Assembly: GCA_017307315.1 (NCBI GenBank) | Contig: JAFKFF010000108.1 | Coordinates: 1-11,356, forward strand | DNA length: 11,356 nt | Source of the DNA: Alphaproteobacteria bacterium | GTDB taxonomy: Bacteria > Pseudomonadota > Alphaproteobacteria > Micropepsales > Micropepsaceae | Direction: 5' to 3' | Part shown: one piece after another, positions 6,046-11,356 of the stretch | Position numbering within the stretch: the first letter of the stretch is position 1 | Layout: the number at the start of each line of letters is the position of its first letter | Made by a program: the position numbers and the translations under genes | Notes under the pieces: model-generated | The model's database searches: none | The model's input: only the letters and a program-made list of their open reading frames with translations | What the model was told of the DNA's origin: nothing

Positions 6046-6798
6046 TCAGTCTGAGAACTGCTCTGCCAGGATGCGTTCGTCCAGATTGTGACCGGCATCG
6101 TAAAGCATGGTCATGGCGACCGTGCGGTCTTCGGCGACGTCGATGGCGCTGACGTCGCGGACTTCGAAATCGTCGGCGACGGCGCTGACCGGGCGCTTGG
6201 CGCTTTCCCGGATCTCGAAACGCACCCGCGCGCGGTGCGGCAGGAGCGCGCCGCGCCAGCGGCGGGGACGGAACGCGCTGATCGGGGTTAGGGCCAGCAG
6301 GGCCGCGTCGATCGGCAGGATCGGTCCGTGTGCGGACAAATTATAAGCGGTCGAGCCTGTGGGGGTGGACACCAGCACCCCGTCGCAAATCAGTTCCGCG
6401 ATGCGGATCTTGTCGTCCACCAGGATGGCGATTTTGGCGGCCTGGCGGGTCTCGCGCAGCAGCGACACTTCGTTGAAAGCGAGCGCCTCGGTCTTGCCTT
6501 TGGCTGTGTGGGCCGTCATCCGCAGGGGGTGGACCACGGCGCGCTCCGCCGCTTCCAGCCGTTCGATCAGATTGTCGGCGCGGTACTCGTTCATCAGAAA
6601 GCCGACCGAGCCCAGATTCATGCCGTAAATCGGTTTTCCCGTGCCCAGGAAGGCATGCAGGGTTTGCAGCATGAAGCCGTCGCCGCCGAGCGCCACGACG
6701 ATGTCGGCTTTCTCGGCGCCGGTGTCCTTGTGGCGCCTGCGCATGTCGGCCAGCGCTTCGGCGGCGTCCGGCGCCGCGGTGAAATGAAGAGCGGGCAT
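6046..6798 (-). CDS. nadK: NAD kinase
   Basis: The 250-residue protein phosphorylates NAD to NADP in the cytoplasm, using ATP or polyphosphate. It has the catalytic GGDG motif (residues 38-41 in [11 protein letters not shown]), the [10 protein letters not shown] segment, FNEVSLLR, and the [21 protein letters not shown] signature, in family order and at the usual proteobacterial length. The start read from 6798 puts the first strand (ALHFTAAP) at the N-terminus as in relatives; an open frame extends further but would lie inside moaA. No good Shine-Dalgarno is seen, so translation may depend on moaA, whose stop is only 11 bp upstream. Confidence 0.93.
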   Translation of the reverse strand: MPALHFTAAPDAAEALADMRRRHKDTGAEKADIVVALGGDGFMLQTLHAFLGTGKPIYGMNLGSVGFLMNEYRADNLIERLEAAERAVVHPLRMTAHTAKGKTEALAFNEVSLLRETRQAAKIAILVDDKIRIAELICDGVLVSTPTGSTAYNLSAHGPILPIDAALLALTPISAFRPRRWRGALLPHRARVRFEIRESAKRPVSAVADDFEVRDVSAIDVAEDRTVAMTMLYDAGHNLDERILAEQFSD

Positions 6799-6809
6799 GG
6801 CGCGCGGCT

Positions 6810-7796
6810 TCAGCCCCCGGTCAACGACATCGGGCGAGCCAGCGCCGGCTGGGCGGTGCGCCGGTCGATCACGAAATCGTGACCGCGCGGCTTTCTGCGG
6901 ATCGCGGCTTCGATGGCGGCATCGAGCGCGGCTCCGTCGTTCGAGGCACGAAGCGGGGCGCGCAAATCGGCGCTGTCTTCCTGGCCCAGGCACATATAGA
7001 GCATGCCGGTGCAGGTGACCCGCACCCGGTTGCAGCTTTCGCAGAAATTGTGGGTGAGGGGGGTGATCAGGCCTAGCCGCCCGCCGGTTTCCGCCACATC
7101 GAAATAGCGCGCGGGACCGCCGGTCCGGTGTGTGCTGGGCGTCAGCGTCATCTCGCGTTCCAGCCTGCCGCGCACCAGCGACAGCGGTAGGTAGCGGTCG
7201 GAGCGGTCTTCTTCCACTTCGCCCAGCGGCATGGTCTCGATCAAGGTGAAGTCGAAGCCTTCCGCATGCGACCAGCGCAAGAGATCCGCAATCTCGTCTT
7301 CGTTGAGGCCTTTCAGCGCCACCGTGTTGATCTTGACGCCAAGCCCTGCCTTCTGCGCGGCCTCGAGCCCTTTCAGCACTTTGCCCAGATCGCCCCAGCG
7401 CGTGATCCGCCGAAACAGATCGGGATCGCGGGTGTCGAGAGAGACGTTCACCCGCCGGACGCCGGCGTCATGAAGCCCTTGCGCGAAATGAGAGAGCTGG
7501 CTGCCGTTGGTGGTGAGCGTGAGTTCCTTGAGACCCCGGCCCAGGCGCATACCCAGGCGCTCGAACAAGGTCATCACATTCTTGCGAACCAGGGGCTCGC
7601 CGCCGGTGATGCGCAGCCTTTCCACCCCCTTGTCCACGAAAGTAATGCAAAGCCGTTCCAATTCCTCGAGCGACAGCATTTCCGCCTTGGGCAGAAAGGT
7701 CATGTGCTCGCTCATGCAATAGACGCAGCGGAAATCGCAGCGATCCGTCACGGAAACGCGCAGATAGGTTATGGAGCGACCGAAGCTGTCCTGCAT
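6810..7796 (-). CDS. moaA: GTP 3',8-cyclase MoaA (molybdenum cofactor biosynthesis)
   Basis: The 328-residue radical SAM enzyme converts GTP to 3',8-cyclo-7,8-dihydro-GTP, the first step of molybdenum cofactor synthesis. The N-terminal cluster is CDFRCVYC (Cys20, Cys24, Cys27), followed by the SAM-contacting ITGGEPL. The C-terminal substrate-binding cluster is Cys252, Cys255 and Cys269, with the spacing known from S. aureus MoaA. The essential C-terminal Gly-Gly is present (SLTGG). The ATG at 7796 gives the standard [20 protein letters not shown] start; upstream open frame has no family similarity. It lies 29 bp after the DUF2336 stop and 11 bp before nadK. No other moa, mog or moe gene is in the window. 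Confidence 0.96.
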   Translation of the reverse strand: MQDSFGRSITYLRVSVTDRCDFRCVYCMSEHMTFLPKAEMLSLEELERLCITFVDKGVERLRITGGEPLVRKNVMTLFERLGMRLGRGLKELTLTTNGSQLSHFAQGLHDAGVRRVNVSLDTRDPDLFRRITRWGDLGKVLKGLEAAQKAGLGVKINTVALKGLNEDEIADLLRWSHAEGFDFTLIETMPLGEVEEDRSDRYLPLSLVRGRLEREMTLTPSTHRTGGPARYFDVAETGGRLGLITPLTHNFCESCNRVRVTCTGMLYMCLGQEDSADLRAPLRASNDGAALDAAIEAAIRRKPRGHDFVIDRRTAQPALARPMSLTGG

Positions 7797-7823
7797 CGGA
7801 GCAGGATAGCATGTTTTGCTCCG
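7797..7823 (-). promoter_or_regulatory. Hairpin immediately before the moaA start codon
   Basis: CGGAGCA (7797-7803) and TGCTCCG (7817-7823) are a perfect 7-bp inverted repeat with a 13-base loop, filling the DUF2336-moaA gap up to the base before the moaA ATG. On the transcript the 5' arm carries GGAG, the only Shine-Dalgarno-like sequence, 21 bases upstream and so too far unless the hairpin folds. No T-run follows, so it is not a normal terminator. A similar distance problem could mean that GGAG serves an out-of-frame ATG (7812). Confidence 0.4.
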
Positions 7824-7825
7824 CC

Positions 7826-8899
7826 CTAAAGCCGGGGGGATTGCAGCTCGTCCAGGGCCGAGGCGCGGGTGAACCGGGCAAAAACCGCGTCGGCTTCCTC
7901 GATATCGGCGCGCGCCAGGCTGGCGGCTTCCCGGCGCGCCTGTCGCGACAAATTGAACACCGTGGCGAAGGCCGATTTGTCGATGCCGGCGGCGCGGCAG
8001 GCCAACGCCACGGGTCCGGCGCCCCGCGCATAAAAGAGATGCCGGAAACGCGGCAGATCGACGCGAAGCAGCCGGGCAAAAGCCAGGTCGAAGAGATCGA
8101 TCTGCCCCTGGCTCAAAACCCGCATCAGGAAACCGGCCTTCAACTGGCCGGATGCCGCCAGCTTGTCGATCAGTTTCTGGGCGCTGTCGGCGGGTGGGTC
8201 CTTGGGGCCCGCCGGCGCCTGGGCGAGCATCTCCACCGCCTCGGACAACGCGGTGTCCACGCGCTTGGCCGGAAACGCATAGTGGGCGGTGATATGGCGC
8301 TTGAGCGTATCGGACACGAAGGCACACATGCTATTGGCTAACTCGACCGGCAGGTCGGCACGCTGGACCAGCGGTTCCTGCAGGCCCGTGAGCGTGCGCG
8401 AGCGTTCGACCAGTGTGCGGAAGGTGGCCTCCGAAATCCGGGCCGTGGCGTTGCGCGCCAGCGCCACCAGAACCGAGTCCGATCCGCATTTCACCAGCGC
8501 GTCGGTCACGGCCGTGCCGATATGCGCGCGGCCGGCGACCGCTTCCTGATGTCCGGCGCCGGATTCGGTGACGAGGCGCAACGCGTCCTTTTCGGTGAGA
8601 AGGGGACTGCGCAGAATGACGGGACGCGCCACTTCGATCGTGTCGTCCACCAGAAGCAGGATCAGGTCGTGCGGCGCCGCGGCATCGTCGGCGAGGCGCT
8701 CGGCCAGCGCGATGCGGATCGCCATTTCGACGTCCCGCGTCAGCCGGTGCAGGATTTCGCGCATCAGCGCGCGCTCGCGATCATTCAAGCCTGTGCCCTG
8801 AACGCGATAGAGCGAGGCCACCGCGAGATAGATCTCTTCGCGGCTGGCGCCGTCCCTCGGGTTCATCGCAAGATGGGCCAGCCGGCCCATGTCGCTCAT
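7826..8899 (-). CDS. DUF2336 family protein, function unknown
   Basis: From the chosen start it has 357 residues, mostly helical, with repeated short helices that resemble HEAT-like units. The family core is visible around residues 85-185: [19 protein letters not shown], then a [19 protein letters not shown] segment and [17 protein letters not shown], ending LVERS...[15 protein letters not shown]2336 is known mainly from Alphaproteobacteria and has no established biochemical role; a scaffold or regulatory function is plausible from the fold only. The ATG read from 8899 ([11 protein letters not shown]) matches the usual N-terminus; a TTG at 8962 would extend it by 21 residues and an ATG at 8890 would shorten it by 3. 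It is the first gene of the moaA-nadK direction. Confidence 0.82.
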   Translation of the reverse strand: MSDMGRLAHLAMNPRDGASREEIYLAVASLYRVQGTGLNDRERALMREILHRLTRDVEMAIRIALAERLADDAAAPHDLILLLVDDTIEVARPVILRSPLLTEKDALRLVTESGAGHQEAVAGRAHIGTAVTDALVKCGSDSVLVALARNATARISEATFRTLVERSRTLTGLQEPLVQRADLPVELANSMCAFVSDTLKRHITAHYAFPAKRVDTALSEAVEMLAQAPAGPKDPPADSAQKLIDKLAASGQLKAGFLMRVLSQGQIDLFDLAFARLLRVDLPRFRHLFYARGAGPVALACRAAGIDKSAFATVFNLSRQARREAASLARADIEEADAVFARFTRASALDELQSPRL

Positions 8900-9223
8900 G
8901 TCATGCGCGGTCAATCCCACGCGGCCCCCACTGGCTTCTGCCTTGGCCGTCCAGCCGGCCAAAATGCGCCGCCAAGCTAGCGATTGGCCGTAAACAGCGC
9001 GTTAAGCACGGGACCGTCGCCCGTCGAACGCCTTGAAATATCAGGCCGTTACGGAAGAAGCGGAAACATCCGTCTACGGTCTAATCGTCTTCGAAGCTTA
9101 AATACGCGCGAAAAGGCGTAGAATTCGGGGTTTTCTTTTGCACTGCAATGCACGCTGCGACCAAAGGCGGCACCATTCGCAGTCTCAGTTGACTTCGGTC
9201 CCGACATCCCGAAAGTCGCTACC
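8900..9223. other. Divergent intergenic region between DUF2336 and TetR genes
   Basis: These 324 bp separate two divergent genes and should carry both promoters. I find no convincing coding sequence; the open frame of about 89 codons on the minus strand here runs into the TetR gene and looks like chance. TTGACT at 9189-9194 has no matching -10 box before the TetR start. The left half is GC-rich; an AT-richer stretch lies around 9095-9145. The one clear element, a TTGCA inverted repeat, is listed separately. Confidence 0.6.
9138..9148. promoter_or_regulatory. Inverted repeat TTGCA-C-TGCAA, possible operator
   Basis: A perfect 5+1+5 palindrome lies 75 bp upstream of the TetR start, followed by a further TGCA (9149-9152) and CGCTGCG. 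TetR regulators often bind palindromes in their own divergent promoter. The TGC/GCA-rich pattern also recalls boxes reported for the PHA regulator PhaR in Alphaproteobacteria. Either binder is an inference. Confidence 0.35.
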
Positions 9224-9844
9224 ATGGATAGTGGCGCTGTAAACACCGTCGATGCCAATGCCCGCCGGGCACGGCGCAAACCCGAGAGCCTTTCCAAGAT
9301 CAAAGGCGCTGCGCGCAAGCTTTTCGTCGAGCGCGGCTATGACGCGACCCGGCCACAGGATATCGCGCGCGAAGCGGGGCTGGGGCACGGCACCTTCTAT
9401 CTGCACTATCCGGACAAGCGGGCCTGCTTTCTTGCTTTCGTCGAGGAGGCGCGCCAGGAACTGGACATCTATTTGCGGCAGGCGCGCCAGCCGGGCCAGG
9501 ATCTGGAACAGGCCATCACCGCCACCTTGAACGCGATCTACGATTATTGCGACGCCCATCCCGGCGTGCTGCGCACGGCGATGACCGATGCGTCGGTGAT
9601 CGATGCCGGCGGACATGCCGGCGTTCCCCTGATGGCCCGCTGGGGCGAGGAGTGGGGCGAGATCATCCGCGATGCCGTGGCGTCGGGCGTGGTCTGCGAT
9701 TCCTATAATGTCGCCATTATCGGTCAGGCGATCGCGGGCGCCTTGCATCAGGCGGCGCTGGAATGCGCGCGCAGCCAGCAATGCCGCAAAGCCCTGGCCG
9801 ACAACATCACCCGCTTTCTCGTCCGGGCGCTGCGGCCCGACTGA
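9224..9844 (+). CDS. TetR/AcrR family transcriptional regulator
   Basis: The 206-residue protein has a standard TetR_N DNA-binding domain at about residues 23-70: KIKGAARKLFVERGYDATR, then the HTH QDIAREAGLGHGTFYLHYPDK with the conserved GTFYxHYxxK recognition element. The remaining ~130 residues form the helical ligand-binding and dimerisation part, which does not show its ligand. It starts with a basic tail (RRARRKP) before the first helix. No strong Shine-Dalgarno precedes the ATG at 9224. It is divergent from the DUF2336 gene and sits upstream of the HTH-Sel1 gene, both of which are candidate targets along with itself. Its stop is followed by a hairpin. Confidence 0.92.
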   Translation: MDSGAVNTVDANARRARRKPESLSKIKGAARKLFVERGYDATRPQDIAREAGLGHGTFYLHYPDKRACFLAFVEEARQELDIYLRQARQPGQDLEQAITATLNAIYDYCDAHPGVLRTAMTDASVIDAGGHAGVPLMARWGEEWGEIIRDAVASGVVCDSYNVAIIGQAIAGALHQAALECARSQQCRKALADNITRFLVRALRPD

Positions 9845-9849
9845 GCCCG

Positions 9850-9872
9850 CGATGAGGCCGCTGGCTTCATCG
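9850..9872 (+). terminator. Hairpin after the TetR gene, likely terminator without a strong U-tract
   Basis: CGATGAGGCC (9850-9859) pairs with GGCTTCATCG (9863-9872) through 10 bp, one of them G-U in RNA, with a 3-base loop, 5 bases after the stop codon at 9842-9844. The position suits a transcription end, but the next bases are not a T-run. It would separate the TetR gene from the gene at 10056. Confidence 0.45.
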
Positions 9873-10055
9873 ACATGGCTGCTTCGTGATCCTTAAAAAT
9901 TCTTGCGGCTCTCCGGGCATCGCTGACAGGGCCGAATGCCGCGATTTGGCACATCCGGGCGGCCGCGAGCGATTCATTTCGAATTGCAGGGAATTTTCCA
10001 CACCGTTGGTAATCTTCCTCCCTTAGCTTCGCCCAGGGTTTGTGGGGCCGCTTGG

Positions 10056-11356
10056 GTGGCTGGTAACAAAAGTGACGCGGAAATCCGCGCGGCTCTGATC
10101 GCGACGGCCCGCGCCCAGATCGGGCGCGAGGACGCGTCTCATTTCGACATCGAGGCACTCTGCCGCGAGGCGGGGATCGACCGCGCCGAATTCCGCCGGT
10201 TTTTTTCCGACCGGGACGCGCTGGTTGCGGCGGTGCTGGACGAGAATGTCGAACAGTTGCAGGCCCTCGCCGGGACGGTGCAATCGCATGTCGCGCTGGC
10301 TGTGGCCAACGGCGCTCCGGTGACCGCAGCCGCGCCGCCCGCGCCCGATGCCTGGCTCGAACGGCGCCTGCGTGTCTTCGAGCGTTCCCTGGCCGGGCTG
10401 GAAGCGCGCCAGGAAAAGACCGAGCAGCTGCTCAATCGCAGCGTCGCGCTGCTGGAAGAAAAAATCACCCTGCCGCCGGTGCCAGACCCGGTGCCCGAGC
10501 CCGCGCCGGTCGCCGAAGTCCCGCGCCGCGATCCGCAACCGTCCGTAATTCCCCCTCCCAGCCCCAAACCCGTGCCGATGCCTGCGCTGGACCTCGATCT
10601 TGCGTCGCCGGTCAGCCCCAAGGAAATGGACGATCTGCTGGCCAATGCCCGCCGCGTGGCGCGCGAAGCCGCCGTCGAGGCGCCCACACGGCAACGCAAG
10701 GGCGTGCCGCGTTGGATGCCCTGGGCTGCGGCGGCCTGCCTGGGTCTGATGGCGGTGACGGCGGTGGTATTGGCGGTCTTGGCGGGAGCGCGGGCAGACC
10801 AAGCCGGCGCGCGCCAGATGGCGCCCGCGTCGATCTCCGTATCGGCGGCGCGTGGCGATGCGCGCAGCCAGACGGAGTTGGCCTATGGCTATCTGAACGG
10901 CAAGGGTGGCGCGGCCGATCCTGTCGCCGCCATGCGATGGGGCTTGGCGGCCGCCCGTCAGGGCGTGCCGATGGCGCAATATCTGGTCGGCACGCTTTAT
11001 CAGGACGGTGCCGGCGGGACCGCGGATGCCCGTCAGGCGTTCCAGTGGTTCGAAGCCGCAGCGCTGCGCGGCAACGTCAAGGCGATGCACGATCTTGCCA
11101 TCGCCTATGCCGAGGGCGAGGGCACGGCGCGCGATTCCGCCCGCGCCGCGGCCTGGTTCAACCGCGCGGCGGGACAGGGCTATGTCGATTCTCAATTCGA
11201 CCTGGCGGTGCTTTTCGAGCGCGGCGATGGCGTGCGTCAAAATCCGGTGAGCGCGCTCAAATGGTACCTCATCGCCGCCAATGCGGGCGATGCGCCCGCC
11301 AAGGTTCGCGCCACGCAGCTGGCGCGCGAAATGCCCGCCGCCGATGTCGCGCGGGC
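10056..11356 (+). CDS. Membrane protein with N-terminal TetR-like HTH and C-terminal Sel1 repeats (3' partial)
   Basis: At least 433 codons, open at the right edge. Residues 11-62 resemble a TetR_N helix-turn-helix: RAALIATARAQ, then DIEALCREAGIDRAEFRRFF and SDRDALVAAVLDE. Residues 98-136 are a charged helical, possibly coiled-coil stretch. Residues 139-176 are a proline-rich linker. Residues 221-244 form one hydrophobic transmembrane helix after the basic TRQRKGVPR, which predicts an N-in, C-out topology. Four Sel1-like repeats follow (about 266-301, 302-338, 339-374, 375-410) and a fifth may begin. The GTG start at 10056 has GGGG at 10044-10047; no ATG fits near it. Sel1 repeats mediate protein contacts; periplasmic Sel1 regions occur in polar organisers such as PodJ. 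The combination could be a membrane-bound transcription factor, or a scaffold using the HTH for other contacts. I do not recognise a named family. Confidence 0.8.
   Translation, partial: MAGNKSDAEIRAALIATARAQIGREDASHFDIEALCREAGIDRAEFRRFFSDRDALVAAVLDENVEQLQALAGTVQSHVALAVANGAPVTAAAPPAPDAWLERRLRVFERSLAGLEARQEKTEQLLNRSVALLEEKITLPPVPDPVPEPAPVAEVPRRDPQPSVIPPPSPKPVPMPALDLDLASPVSPKEMDDLLANARRVAREAAVEAPTRQRKGVPRWMPWAAAACLGLMAVTAVVLAVLAGARADQAGARQMAPASISVSAARGDARSQTELAYGYLNGKGGAADPVAAMRWGLAAARQGVPMAQYLVGTLYQDGAGGTADARQAFQWFEAAALRGNVKAMHDLAIAYAEGEGTARDSARAAAWFNRAAGQGYVDSQFDLAVLFERGDGVRQNPVSALKWYLIAANAGDAPAKVRATQLAREMPAADVAR

Noticed and set aside
7797..7823. Reading the moaA-proximal hairpin as a DUF2336 terminator
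   Set aside because: No T-run follows on the minus strand, and the next base after the stem begins the moaA start codon.
7797..8327. N-terminal extension of MoaA by 177 residues
   Set aside because: The extension lies inside the DUF2336 gene in another frame, and [13 protein letters not shown] at 7796 is the standard MoaA start.
9148..9192. 14-codon open frame (MHAATKGGTIRSLS) before the TetR gene
   Set aside because: No Shine-Dalgarno and no leader-peptide features; chance occurrence is more likely.
9947..9963. Possible sigma54 promoter (TGGCAC at 9947-9952)
   Set aside because: The -24 element is present, but the expected TTGC -12 element at the right spacing is missing (GGCG instead).
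10023..11240. 405-codon open frame on the minus strand opposite the HTH-Sel1 gene
   Set aside because: Its translation is Arg/Gly/His-rich with no domain, while the plus strand encodes a clear HTH, membrane helix and Sel1 repeats. It is a typical antisense shadow in GC-rich DNA.

Overview
The window looks like a chromosomal stretch of a GC-rich, motile-type alphaproteobacterium. The strongest taxonomic pointers are a DUF2336 protein (a family found mainly in Alphaproteobacteria), a single-domain response regulator with an arginine-rich 'GPxRR' tail, and an ArsR-AHSA1 gene pair. I cannot name the genus. I see no tRNA or rRNA gene, insertion sequence, phage gene or CRISPR array.

Layout from left to right. 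(1) 1-961: an ArsR-type repressor and an AHSA1/SRPBCC protein in one operon, behind a plausible sigma70 promoter and a 16-bp tandem repeat that runs into the start codon. (2) 965-3989: a lipoprotein SCO1/SenC gene on the minus strand, divergent from a tight plus-strand run of a CtaG-like cytochrome oxidase assembly protein, glycine oxidase ThiO and a HIT-domain protein. (3) 4071-5904: a lytic transglycosylase without a signal peptide, converging by 4 bp on a minus-strand pair made of a CheY-like receiver and a free-standing Hpt protein. (4) 5905-6045: a short intergenic region packed with inverted and direct repeats. (5) 6046-8899: minus-strand genes in the order DUF2336 protein, moaA (GTP 3',8-cyclase), NAD kinase, probably one transcript. 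(6) 8900-9223: a divergent intergenic region with a perfect TTGCA-C-TGCAA inverted repeat. (7) 9224-9844: a TetR-family regulator followed by a hairpin. (8) 10056 to the right edge: a large gene cut by the window.

The most unusual gene is the last. It starts at a GTG codon and encodes a TetR-like helix-turn-helix at the N-terminus, a short helical segment, a proline-rich linker, one transmembrane helix and at least four Sel1 repeats. Its topology recalls one-component membrane transcription factors such as CadC/ToxR, or polar organisers such as PodJ, but with a TetR-type HTH. It lies directly behind a conventional TetR gene.

Functional links: SCO1 and CtaG both serve copper delivery to cytochrome c oxidase. 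The receiver and Hpt form a partial phosphorelay without their kinase. MoaA, ThiO and NAD kinase are cofactor biosynthesis genes (Moco, thiamine, NADP). Two minus-strand starts (receiver and moaA) are preceded by hairpins that include the likely Shine-Dalgarno sequence, a possible translational control that needs testing.
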